From Synanceia verrucosa (lineage: Eukaryota; Chordata; Actinopteri; Perciformes; Synanceiidae), in NCBI GenBank assembly GCA_029721515.1, contig CM056556.1, positions 24,137,669-24,201,668 on the forward strand: a stretch of 64,000 nucleotides of DNA. Reading direction: 5' to 3'. Below, piece after piece: positions 12,484 to 23,999 of the stretch; the stretch's first letter is position 1; each line of letters starts with the position of its first letter. The position numbers and the translations under genes are program-made. The notes beneath the pieces are model-generated. The model ran no database searches. It was not told where the DNA came from and saw nothing but the letters and a program-made list of their open reading frames with translations.

Positions 12484-14280
12484 AAGGATAACACAATACA
12501 GTACGCATCAATTCAATTTAAATACACCTCCTTCCATTCAGCAAATTGAAATACAATGTGTGTGTGTAGGATCAGATGTGTTAAAGAAATAATAGCACAT
12601 TTATTCTCATTCTTTGAATATTTCATATTTGTTTTATACATTTTTAATGGACAATGCAGTAATAGGTGGAGAAATTCTCCTACTGTTACACCTTTCTGTT
12701 GCTGTAAAGGATCAGTGTCAGGTGATGGTTTCCACCACAGAGATAAAACCGTCTGTTGTCGTAGTGCACAAACACTGAGAAAGCTACCGTCAGCTTTCAA
12801 AGTGTCATTTTTTCAGCATCCAGAGCCAAAAATTACTTTTGGCCAAATCAAAATGCACATGCTCACAGTCTATTAAATGAAGAGAAATCAAATATCGATT
12901 CAGGAAATGGTGGAAAACTTTGTGCATGCATAACTGTAAAGTCATGGTCTCTTATTTAGAAGAACCTGTCAAATTATCTAAATGTGACCAATGTGATACC
13001 GCTTGCTCAGCAGTAGCATTTTTTCAGATCAGATTTCCAGATAATGCACTAAATTTCAGTAAAATAGAAAATGTATTGCTTTAATGAAAATCAAGGTCAA
13101 TACAATTTCATATTTTCTGAAATATATCAGCAAGGATTCAGTCCTCATAAACCTGCCTGTGATTTACGCCATGTGGAAACAAGGTCAGAAATAAAACTAC
13201 TATGGTGTTAAATTCAACATAACTTTAATTATACAAGCTTTTTTGTAATTTAACTGCTTATGCCTCAATGAATCTATTATTTTTTAGAGTAGAGCAAGTG
13301 TAAACTACAGTACTTCTACAGCAATCACAAGACTAAAATTATAGCAAATAAAAAATATATACGAAGTAAAAAGATGAGAGTGGAACAGATATTTTCAACA
13401 GTGATGAAAAAAAGAAGAGAAAAATCATATAAAAATCTATTTTGGTCTGTAAAGCCAAAGGACTATAACCAGCTACTATGCCAATTTCTGAACTGGATCA
13501 GAACATCAGTTTATAACAGGTGCACATAAGGCACGTCATGTCATCGTGATATAAACATGCAGAGTTACACAGACTACAGAACAGCTTTATGGGTGGAAAA
13601 TCTATTTGGTTTTCCAGTTTGACGAGAAACTGTGTCGTAGATTTGCAAAAGTAAAATATTTTGGGGGGAACTCTCAGATGGAGAGTTCAATGAGAAAACT
13701 GATAACACTCTCATTTCTAAAAATAAAAGTTAGAAGCCACTTAGCTTAGCTTAGCATGTGTTAAGCTACAGTAACTGACTGTAGGCTTCTCACTCTCACC
13801 AAGAACGTGAATCAAACTATTCATTCAAACTATGAATATAAGAGTTTGTCTCCTCTGTCTCGACCTCTTCCCACAAAGGATCTGGAGTCTCATAAAGTGC
13901 TTGTTAAATCCCAACACAGCTCTGCATCTCATCATGTTGGTGAAATGAACCCCAAAAAATACAGCAAGACCTGTGCTTTTAGTTATTCTGTGTGTTAAAT
14001 TATTAGATTATAATAATTGTAACATATATTACAATTTTTCCACTTCTGACTTAATGTATTTTCACACACAGTTCCCATAAAGCACCACATCTACAATAGT
14101 TGAGTTACAAAGGGCATCCTGGGATTTTTTTTTAGGATTTAAAAAGGGTCAAGGTTATAGTTTCTGAACCTGTCACTAAGAGCAAAAGGAGAAGGAAACC
14201 CTGCTGGTTTCTTCTGCATTGTTAGCGATATAGGAAAAAAAAATCTCCTTCTCAGTGAAAGTGACATTTTGACTAGCATA

Positions 14281-14296
14281 GTGTGTGTGTGTGTGT
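14281..14296. repeat. Short GT microsatellite
   Basis: A run of GT dinucleotides abuts the rnf141 stop codon in the 3' UTR. Confidence 0.8.
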
Positions 14297-17190
14297 TACG
14301 GCCTGTGTGGGTGGCCCGCCTCATCAGCCAAGTTGAGGATGTAGCCAGCGATGTCATCATCTGTGGGGAAATCAGACATCACCCACGATTCATTGGCGGC
14401 AGTCACTTGTAGGCGACATATCGGACAATTTCGGCTCTGCCCGCTCCTGCAGAAACAGAGGAGTGTGTAAACAAGACGGTTGGTGTTCATATCATGAGTG
14501 ACTGAAACATGTCTGTGACAACTTTCCATGATGACTTACAAAGCACTAGAGGAATTATTGAAATGAATTCACGCTTTAATCCATCCCCTTACCATTTATC
14601 AATGCACTTCTGACAGAAGCTGTGTGCACAGGGCAGAATGAGGTCGGCCTTGCCATCCATGCAGATGCAGCATTCCTCCTCATCAGTCAGCTGCTTCACT
14701 CTGGTATGGTCGCACAAACAGAAAAGAGATTCATTATTTTCTCAGGAGGAAGATATTGCTTTCCATAAATATATTATTTTGGAATGAAATGTATGAATCT
14801 TGGTGGCTAGCAATCAAAAGATTTGCCTGAGAAAAAATATATTTCAGTGTTAAAATGAAAAAAATAAGAATGATCCCCTCAGGCTCCCCCAGCTCCTCCT
14901 ATGGAGGCCATTCTTTTGTAAAATAAGCAGCCTGGTCCATGTAAGAGCCCTTTTCTGTCGTCCAGAAGCACTAACATCTGTGGGCAGTATGGAAGAAAAC
15001 ATAAAACTGCATTAATTGATTTCTTTGGTCATTTGTGGGCTGAAGCTGAAAACACAATGCAGACAAATTATCATTCCTATGAAATTGTTGTAGCAAATTT
15101 CTCCCACAGACATAAAGGACCATTAGCATTGTTCCTGGTTGTCTTTGAGCTCTGTGGTTGGTCTCCACCAACTCCTGATGGAAATGTGGTGGTCACTCAT
15201 CACAGGGTTGGCAATTAGTCTGCATGTCAAGACAGTGAACCCAAAATAGGCTCACTATGGTCAGCCCAGCACTTTGTGCGTGTGTGTGTGTGTGTGTGTG
15301 TTTGAATGGGTGACTGAGAAGAAATCATAAAGCACTTGGGACAAAATCTCTATGTAAATGCAGCCTTTTACCATTTACCAAATATCTGCTTCTTTAGCTG
15401 CAAAATGCTCCACGATTTCCACCTGCTCACCACCAATCTGTCTGAATCTGTCTGTATGCCTTTTGCTGGTGAACAGGTATTGTTCATCTCAGCTAGATCA
15501 AAGAAAACAGCTGAATCAACTAAACACTCATATGTCCATGTTCGGTTCATGGTTGAACTGCAGTCATACAGGACTGTGAATATCAACACCAGGAGATTAG
15601 TAGACGTAATGTAACGTAGTAAGTCACAATCAATCTAAATGACAACTCTCCTTTGAATGAGAAAACTGCTTGAGGGGCCGCTTCATGTGCTCCTACCTGC
15701 CCATCCACATGCTGGCCTGGCAGGACTCTGTGGAGGGGAGCGGGGCAGACGGGCCCTCAGTGGCGCCCTCTGCAGACAGTACCTCTGCAGCTTGACTTGT
15801 GATGTCACGGTACAGCTGGATGAACTGGTACAGGTTCATAATGCGCGATGCTTCAACCATACCATTCTCCTTGTTGATCTGGAGGGAGACACACGACACA
15901 CTGGTATAGTATGTATGTACACATGCAGTCACGCTTTAACCAGTGCGGCTACAGGGAAAGCACTGTCAACTAAATCTGTGTAGTGAGATTTACCAGGCGT
16001 AGAAAACCTGGTTCACATTGGAATTTGAAATGTAAGAAATATCTGAATGACAATAAATAAATATAAAAATCAGCTCTGTTAACAAAAACATACAAAAACA
16101 AAAACAAACCTGTCGTTTATTCTGACATCATGTTGGTGCCACTTTCATGAAAACAAACAAGCATGCAATCACAACAGGCAGTATAGAGTTTCTGCAAAAC
16201 AATATTGTGACAGGCCTATCTGATGCTAAAAAGGCCACCACACAATGCTATCATCTAACAAAGCTCCAAACAGATAAACCGGTGACACACAGGTAAGCAC
16301 AATGCACAGGTTAATTCTCCCTGCCTGCTGCTGTCTTTATCTTCCTTACAAAAAAGCATAGGTGTGGGTGTCTGCTCCTGTTGGCATGTGGTGTGTTTGT
16401 GTGAAAGTTTGTTTGGTCTCACCTTGGTACAGAGGACTCTGACAGCCACCTTCCACAAGGCTGTGGCATCGGATCCTGGCTGCACCTCAAACAGCAGGTG
16501 CTTCTGCTGTCCAGCAGCTAGCTTAGCCGTTCTAAGAGAGATCAAGAAAGAGGAGGAGAGGGAGAGGGTATATTCAACTCAGCAAGACACTTTTTACTGC
16601 AGTTTGACAGGAAACACACAGAGTTATGCCCATGGTTTTGAAACATTACTACATTTGGCTGTGATGTTTATTTTCTAAATTTAAAGTGTGTCTCAAGCCA
16701 AAACTACGGTGTGTTGTACTTGTTGCGTGCACTCTGTAGTTCAGGTAGGGACAATGCAGATCCATCAAAAATGGGATTGGTTCAGATCCCAAACCTGCAG
16801 ACCGGTAGGTGATATTCCTGGACATAATGACACACTGCATAACATTTTACATTATGCTGTATAAATCAGTTCAACTCATTCCAAATGTGTACATTCTGAG
16901 TTTATTTTATCACGACTGACCTATCTTGCCTCTCACTATCTCTGACAGTTAGTAGCTAAAATTAAATGGGCAGAATCAGGGTCTACTGTGTGGTGAATAA
17001 GAAGAACCAAATTGTAGATGGTGGACTGCACTGCAGTATTGAAGCAAACTTACACATCGTTAAGTTCGGCCACTCTTGCCAGAAACTCCTCGTAGGTTAG
17101 ATAGCCACTGTCACGCACCAGTCCAGCGTGTTTCACTAGCTTCTCAGGCAGACGGGTCATCACCGCCTGACCTGAGAGCTGCTGGCCCAT
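14296..17190 (-). CDS. rnf141: RING finger protein 141, 5 coding exons, 228 residues
   Basis: The product is a small RING-type protein, presumed E3 ubiquitin ligase. Exons in transcript order: 17190-17054, 16531-16423, 15878-15697, 14700-14593, 14446-14296. All junctions are GT-AG and the lengths sum to 229 codons including stop. Human RNF141 has 230 residues. The N-terminus MGQQ has Gly2 in a context suited to N-myristoylation. The middle (KHLLFEVQPGSD, SRIMNLYQFIQLYRDITSQA) is strongly RNF141-like. A C3HC4 RING follows: Cys153, Cys156, Cys167, His169, Cys172, Cys175, Cys186, Cys189. The tail ends ADEAGHPHRP as in the family. The exon carrying the ATG starts with 5' UTR after an acceptor near 17255, so translation begins in exon 2. 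The gene converges on ampd3, the same arrangement as in human. Confidence 0.97.
15277..15301. repeat. GT microsatellite
   Basis: About a dozen tandem GT units in the rnf141 intron between coding exons 3 and 4. Confidence 0.9.
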
Positions 17191-17479
17191 CCTATCAGCG
17201 GCAACACTTATGAAACAGCTGGCAGAAGGCTCCACCTCATTTACTTCTGCAGGGCCTGGTGGGGAACAACAAACACTTTATTTTTCTTCATATGTGACGG
17301 TCTATAGAGAAACATTACAACATTAACATATTTGATTTTCTTTTTTTAATTATTATAATAACTGGAAAAAAAATTTGCTAAACCAAAAGTAATTATCAGT
17401 TTCATCGTCTGGCATATAAATTATCCCTGAAGTGCTCCACAAACTCAGCAGTGTGTTCCCATTAAAAATAAACTGCAGA

Positions 17480-18855
17480 GTGATGCTAACACTTATTTCC
17501 TCTGGCAGAGATATCGAAAAGATTCCAATATTGTCTGAGGATATTGTGTTTTTTATTGTGTTATTGTACACTAAACTTTTGGACATTTTGGACCTTTGTT
17601 CGAACAAAACATGACATTTTGAAGATGTCAGGTTTGGCTCTGTTAAGTTGTGATGGCCATTTCATGGACTAAATTATCCTTATAGCTCGTTTTATAATAG
17701 ACAATAGAAAAGTCTGGTAGAACAAGTCTGATTCTTATTTGATTAGATGACTAATCAGTCCTTTCAGTCTTTTGGTCGATTGGTCATTTTTGTCATGCTG
17801 AAGGACTCATTTAGAAGACACCTATGAGCACATACTATAAAATGAACTAGTTGACAAAATTCTGTGAGTGTTAGTTGACTTCTTTGGCCTAGGTCAGCTC
17901 TCAGCATGACTCACATGAGTGAGTTTCCCATAAGTGTGGGCATTGCCATGCTACCTTAACATCCTCCACTCTCTGAAAAGGCTTTTTTCTTATAAACACT
18001 GGACCAGCATTAGATAGGGCAGGGTAGCAATGTTGGGTAATAAGTCTACGCTCCAGTTCAACCCAAACTTAAAAGGTTTAATTTTGTAAAAAGTGAGATT
18101 TCTTGTTTTATATTATAACATAAATGTAAATGAAATATACATTCTGTGAAAGTGTTGGAATGTTCAATCTACAAAGAAATACACACAACTGTATTTGAAA
18201 AATGCGCCTTTGAAACAAGCTGTCAGGATTTCTGTCCATTTGTGATGTCATAACTATACAGCGTTTCAACCATTTTCACAGTTTTAAACATAAAATATTC
18301 AAAATATGTCTTAGTTTCCAGTGTTGCAGTGTATCTGAATGAAATCGGCTGACAGAAAGGAAACCATGGACCTAAGCTGTTGCTTAGCAACAAAATTCCA
18401 CTGAAATGCACTAAAACAAAGGGTAAATACAGACATGTGGGACCCCTGAGCCACAGCTGCCTGGATCAAACTGGAGTTGACAATAGCATCATTTTTGTAA
18501 ATATAATTGTATTTGACTTGCCAATGTTGAAGCTTGAAGTTAAGGGACCTAGCTAAACCCTTAAAAATCAGCCACAGACCAAAGTATACAGTGTGGTTGT
18601 CCACATGACCCCATAAAAAGTCGAGCTATAAGAACAATTTTATGAAACGTCATAAAATGGCAATCACAACTTAACAGAACCAAACCTGACATCTCCAAAA
18701 TGTCATGTTTTGTTCGTACAAAGGTCCAAATGTCCAACAATACATAGTAACCAGTAACACGACAAAAAACAGAATATCACCAGATAATATTGGAATCTTT
18801 TCAAAATCTCCGCCAGAGGAAATAAGTGTTAGCTCTATGCTAACTCTAGACCAGC
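17480..18855. repeat. Imperfect inverted repeat in rnf141 intron 1
   Basis: The left arm (about 17480-17695) matches the reverse complement of the right arm (about 18615-18855). Shared blocks include AACACTTATTTCCTCTGGC, AACAAAACATGACATTTTG, GATGTCAGGTTTGG, CTGTTAAGTTGTGAT and CTTATAGCTCG. The spacer is roughly 900 bp and is not obviously symmetric. This could be one large foldback element or two opposed copies of one repeat. Confidence 0.75.
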
Positions 18856-19435
18856 TAGTCAGGTGGTAACTGTTTCAACGCATTCCTGTAATATCAGCTA
18901 ATTAAAGTGAAGTTAATACTTAATGTATCAGCCAACTAACAGTTGACAACATCTCATCAAATCCCAGTGAAACCAAAACAAGGATTTGGGATTTAGGATT
19001 TAGGATTTGGGTTCGTTAACGAAAACTCAGATGATCAACCATAATAAAACCATAACAACATACTCACAGGAGATGCACGTCAATTATTTTAGCTACATTA
19101 GCATTGTGTAATAACGTCCAACTGGCCAGTAACGTTAGCTATTAAGCTAACGAAACGGACAATACATACTTTACATGTCACTGTGGTGGATAGTAGCCTG
19201 TTTGTTGTTATAAAAAACGTTTAAGACACCAACCCGAATTGAAACATAACTTGCTAATCTTAGGTGCAGCTGTAAACACTGCACCTTGCTAACGAGGAGC
19301 AGCGGCACTTCGCACGTAAATAAATATTCAATAAAGCCATGATATACATATGCGCCTCTGTCTCAACAAGAGAAAAAACAACAAGCTATTTTTCTTACCA
19401 AACACCCAACAACATTTAAAGTGTCCAAACTTTAC

Positions 19436-19490
19436 CGGCGCTTCGTCGCTGTTAGCTTCAGGTTGGCGTTGACACAACACGGACGCCGTT
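19436..19490 (-). other. rnf141: Probable untranslated first exon of rnf141
   Basis: On the - strand a GC-richer segment ends at a donor (CGCCG then GTAAAG, 19436/19435). It sits directly below a CRE and a CpG-rich tract, and no ATG is used before the coding exon at 17190. The transcription start is inferred, and the exon could extend a few tens of bases higher. Confidence 0.5.
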
Positions 19491-19493
19491 TGA

Positions 19494-19501
19494 TGACGTC
19501 A
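19494..19501. promoter_or_regulatory. rnf141: CRE palindrome at the rnf141 promoter
   Basis: A perfect TGACGTCA lies in a local CpG-rich island (about 19430-19520) just upstream of the presumed first exon of rnf141. This is the full consensus for CREB/ATF factors. Its position close to a transcription start is typical for functional CREs. Function here is inferred. Confidence 0.55.
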
Positions 19502-20697
19502 CTATGCGCCGGTCTTCTCCTCCTTCGTCTTTGTGTTTCAGCTCCAGCTTCCATCCAAGATATTGAACTACTGCCATCTTGTGGAGGTAGATAACTCCTA
19601 CAGCATGTCACATTTCTCTCCTGAGAAACTGATGAAACATCTCCTGCCTTGTCCTTTTTAAATTCCTCATTCCCTTAAAACTCACTCACTAGAGCTACAC
19701 TTTCATTTCTTGCAGCAATTTAAAATCCACCACCAACATTTCTAGAAGCCACAGACAAAACTGATAAAATACATAAGCCAAATAGCAACGCAATTTGTTT
19801 GATGTTTGCTTATGACTTATGCTACAATATTCCAGTTCACCATGCTTTTTCTTGATCTGCAGGGGAAGATGATGGGTGATTGATTAAGACTGCATGTGGC
19901 TGCAGGAGGTCGAGATGGCAGCAGGTGGTAAAAAAACAAGAGGAGGTGGAGAATATAAATAGCAGTGAAACAGGGAGAGCGAAAACACACTTGAATTGGA
20001 GGGCGGGGAGGATAGGCCACCTAGGGACAGAAATAAAGAGATTCAAGAGGAAGTCAGAGAGTAAGCAACTTCTGGTGCATCCAAATGAAGTGCTAGAGAG
20101 TGTCAGCAGATTTAGACAAGGTTAGTTCTTTGGCAAAAGAACGTCTAGGAAACTCATTCTGGATTTGGCTCTATCTGCAGCTTGTCCATCTGTTTCATAC
20201 TGGCAACACCTGAAGAAGCTGCAGCACACCTGTAACTCTCTGACAGGGACACTATCTATTCCAGTTTCATTTTCTTCACGACATATGTTTGCACTTTGTT
20301 TAATGATCTAATATTGTCACTGTGTCACTCCATTGTTATTTCTGTTGACATCTGTTACATGTCTGTTCATCTTGGAATATGTCCTCCATTGACCTTCTGT
20401 TTTTTAAACTGAAGGTTTTGTTGGGTCCATAATTGTCTGAAACTCACAAACCCTCCTCAGCAGAATAATTTCAAACCAAAGTCATATTAAAAACCTATAT
20501 ATAGACAATCTCAATGGCATATTTCGTGATTCAGTTTTTAATAATCTATAAGAATTTAATGACATCCAGTGAATCCATTGCTGTTTTAATTTGTTTTCAT
20601 CCACCGTTATTGTCATTATCATTATTATTATTGTTATTATTATTATTATTACCACTACTATTGTTGTGTGGTTTTTACATCTGTTGGTTCTAGATAA
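19502..20697. other. Intergenic stretch downstream of mgat4c and upstream of rnf141
   Basis: No gene was recognised. The short ORFs at 19817-20125 overlap on both strands and have no known motif. A run of ATT trinucleotides lies near its right end. Confidence 0.5.
20616..20650. repeat. ATT microsatellite
   Basis: Tandem ATT units with a few GTT interruptions. Confidence 0.85.
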
Positions 20698-21029
20698 AGT
20701 TCACACTATTGTCCATCCATGCATTTTCTACCGCTTATCCTCACATAGGGTCGCGGGGAGCCTATGGAGCCAGCTGTTTTAGGGTGAAAGGCAGGGTACA
20801 CCCTGGACAAGTCTCCAGTTCATCACAGAACACTTAGCTAATTAACCTAATCCCCATGCATGTTTTGGATGGTGGGAGGAAGCTGAAGTACCCGGAGAGA
20901 ACCCACGCAGACACGGGGAGAACATGGAAACTCCACACAGAAAGGCCCCGGGCCGGGAGTCGAACCCGATTCCTTCTTGCTGTGAGGTGACAGTGCTAAC
21001 CACTACACGGTGGTGCAGTTCACACTATT
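20698..21029 (-). mobile_element. tRNA-headed SINE (V-SINE type) with perfect 13-bp target-site duplication
   Basis: A 306-bp insertion (20711-21016) is flanked by identical AGTTCACACTATT at 20698-20710 and 21017-21029. On the - strand it starts with a tRNA-like head: the A-box region GTGTAGTGGTTAGCAC and a B box GGTTCGACTCC. A conserved core follows (TGTGTGGAGTTTCCATGTT and CTCCGGGTACTTCAG), then a 3' tail with GGATAAGCGGTAGAAAATGC like fish L2 LINEs, which presumably provide the reverse transcriptase. The head, core and tail order fits the V-SINE group. It is inserted about 670 bp beyond the mgat4c stop. Confidence 0.85.
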
Positions 21030-21688
21030 TGTGTCAGTGCTATTTTGACAAATGCTGGGTCAATTTTTACGTAAAATTATAGTATTACATCATATTACAT
21101 CACCACATCATACATGAATTACTGTATGATTAGATGACTAATTACTGAGCTATTTAAATTGATACTGTTATAATAATCCAGGCTATAAATGGAGATATGA
21201 TATATAATATTATATAATAAAGGACTGTTATGGTGTTTTTTGTGGATCTTTGAATTACCAGCAGATGGCAGCAAGAGAAAAACAAACTGCGATGAATTCA
21301 GAGACAAGGGCGCATTGAGAGAGATGAGTTCTTATTCTACATCAGAGGTCAGAGCCCATAATAATTCTATATAAAATACTTAATCCAAGAATTTAAAATG
21401 ATGACAAATAATGTGAATCAGTATTTGATTTGACTAACATAGTTATGATCAATGACAAAAAAATGGGGATTCAAGAAAAATATTTTTTGGGGAAAATGAA
21501 CAAATGTATAAAGACTGCGTATTGTACAGGTTTGTAATTTTAATAGAATCACTGAAAACTGAAAACAACCCAAGAAAATATGGATTGCTTTGAACCCCAT
21601 AAACACATATTTCCCAGGAGTAGTCCAAAATAAACTTGCACCCAAAATAAACACAGGTCATACAGATGAAAATGTAAAATGTCCTCTG
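21030..21688 (-). other. mgat4c: mgat4c 3' flank and probable 3' UTR
   Basis: AT-rich sequence after the mgat4c stop codon with no coding potential. No AATAAA in a clearly favoured position was chosen, so the 3' UTR end is left open. Confidence 0.4.
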
Positions 21689-23989
21689 TTACTTTTTAAA
21701 CTGACTCACAGGTTGTGTGATCCATAAACTGATAGTTCTTATGATGAGCCATTCTTTCTGACTGGCGGTGACCACGACTCGCACACACTCAATGTCAAAG
21801 CTGATCTTGTGGTCCACCTTGTTGACCTCGATGCTTCCGCCCTTAAACTCTCCTAATGTGATGTAGGATGTGCACTGCCTTCCCTGCTTGGTGTCCATGG
21901 ACTTCTGTCCCACTTCCAGAGCTCCATGGTGGAGAATGTCATTTTGTCTGTCCTCTGTGCCAGTCACAATTTTAATTCTGCTGATTTTTGTTGATTTATT
22001 GAAGATTATGACAAAGAAGTCTCCTGTGGAAGGAGGCTTCCCCCAGAAGTACTCATCAACGGTGCTGTAAGCCTTGGTGGCGTCATAGTTTTCAAAGACG
22101 TTGATGTTTGTGTAAAGGCTGGCAGGGGGGTTGTCAGGAATGTCTATGGAGTCCTCCTCGAAGTCGTCGTCCTTCAGCTTGTTCTCTGCTCCTTTGTAAG
22201 AGGAGTAGTAGCCCATGTGCTGGAACAGCGAGGGCTTGAAGCGGATCACGTCCTTCTGGGCCAGCAGACCCCTGAAGTGGATGAGGAGCCAGTCGCAGGG
22301 CATTTCCTGGTAGAACATGAGCAGGAAATGAGCGAGGCGCGGCAGGTCTCTGGAGTGGTACAGCTTCCCAATGTAGCCCAGCTTGGAGAACTCCAGCATC
22401 ACCCAGTAGGAGCCTTCTCTGGAGGTGATCACCTTCTTCAGTGCCGTCAGGAAGTTCCTGGAGCAGCGCACGTCGTCCTCTAACATCATGTAGAAGTGAG
22501 AGAGGTTTGTGCAGAAGTTGAGAAGGAAAGCGTAGTCCACGTTCTGCTTGGAGCGGAAACGGACCCGGTCCTCTGGGTCGTTGTAGTTCCTTTTCAGCCC
22601 GTCCAGAGATGGGTAGTACTCCTCTGGAGCCTGGATCACCAGGAGGCGTCCAGCTATGATGTGGTGGGCAAACTTCCTGGTGATTTCCTGCACCAGGTTC
22701 TCACACCAGACCAGGTCAAAGTCTGCCAGGTGGACCACGACCACAATCTCTTTGAGTTCCTCATAATTGGACTGATCAAAGATGGATTTGATCGTCTCCA
22801 GCAGGTAATTCCCCTTTTTCCTCTTGACAGATGACAAACCAATGGTGAGATACTCTGCGAACAGAAATCACTCTCGTCACTTTATTATGGAGCAAAAACT
22901 AACATCACAGCTGTGTCACCTACTTTTATAATACCTACTTTTGCGTGGCAAAGGAATTCCCGCCAGGTAGCGATACGTCACGTTGATAGAGCCAGAGAAA
23001 TTAGACAGATCTCTGAATGTATGGACGTATCTCTCAGGGTTTGCAGGCTGCATCAGAGTCTCTCCCAGCTGTCGTTTTTCAGCTTCCTAGAATTACAAAC
23101 AAGAACACTGAGAAAAGCTGGTGGTGGAGGAAGTATTCAGCTCCAACCGAAGTACAAGTACCTCACAATCAAGCTACTCTGGTAGAAGTAAAAGTTTTGC
23201 ATTGGAAACTCTACCAAAGCAAATGTATGTACTGTAGGTATAATCAGGAATATAAACCTATGACTGTTTTACTATTATATAATTTATCATTTGATTGTTA
23301 TTACTTGTGCATTGACACGTCACTTTTTTATTTATGCACTTAATTTGATCAATATTTAAATGTATGTATTAATTTTTGCCTTTATTATTTATGTATTTAT
23401 TATTTCGACAGAGTCCGTCCTCCATAATGACGGAGCTAATTTTGAAGTAATGATTATTTCCATAAATATATCTCCATTAATCGATAGTCTGTAAAAATAA
23501 TGAGAAATGTCATCAATATGTATTGTTCAACCAACAAGTCAAATGTCTACATTATTACAAATATACTGAAATAATTAAAAGCAAAAGTAGCAAATGTACA
23601 TAAAGCAATCATAAAGCGATTATTATGCTTTGTGTGCAAAAAATCTAAATTTGTTCAGAAACTTAAGCTGTCAAATGAATGCAGTGAAGTAAAAGTACAT
23701 TATTTCAGGATTGAGGAGAAATGCACCTCAAATTTGTACTTGCATAAATGCACTGAGCTACACTTCACTACAGATAGTAATAATATCAATGAAGTAAACT
23801 GGACTTTAGGTTTCCAAAAGCATCATCACAGCATTATCAACCTGTCAAAGGAGAGCAAATTACCAGCACATATCCATCATCCATGTAAAGGCTGAAGAAG
23901 AGGAGGAAGGTGATGAGAAAGCCGAGGAAGGGGAACATCGATCGTTTCCTGAAACACCTCATCTTGTCCACGGACTTCCACATGAGCAT
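21689..23989 (-). CDS. mgat4c: Alpha-1,3-mannosyl-glycoprotein 4-beta-N-acetylglucosaminyltransferase C
   Basis: This GnT-IV family member acts in the Golgi on N-glycan mannose arms. Coding exons in transcript order: 23989-23864, 23086-22939, 22854-21689. They sum to 480 codons with stop, and human MGAT4C is about 478 residues. Type II topology is visible: a short basic N-terminus, a hydrophobic anchor at about residues 18-35 (FPFLGFLITFLLFFSLY), then a luminal stem with glycosylation sequons at Asn70 (NFS) and Asn77 (NVT). The catalytic region has an acidic EDD at 217-219 (MLEDDVRC), the likely metal and sugar-nucleotide site, and conserved stretches such as LKRNYNDPEDRV and MFYQEMPCDWL. The exon holding the first ATG has an acceptor at 23998 and continues open upstream (VIL before the ATG), so a further 5' exon may supply extra N-terminal residues. 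The gene is on the same strand as rnf141. Confidence 0.95.
23120..23772. mobile_element. hAT-like MITE in mgat4c intron
   Basis: The left end GGTGGTGGAGGAAGTATTCAG resembles the common fish terminus CAGTGGTGGAAGAAGTATTC. The right part (GTACTTGCATAAATGCACTG then AGCTACACTTCAC) resembles its other end. The interior has no transposase frame. The element is degraded, its ends are approximate, and no clean target-site duplication was found. Confidence 0.5.
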
Positions 23990-23999
23990 CAAGATGACT

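Noticed and set aside
20950..21018. A tRNA gene on the - strand
   Set aside because: A and B box sequences are present, but they form the head of a SINE with core, tail and target-site duplication, not a free tRNA gene with a complete cloverleaf.
22217..22834. Two frames on the + strand opposite mgat4c
   Set aside because: Antisense shadows of the well-supported mgat4c exon.
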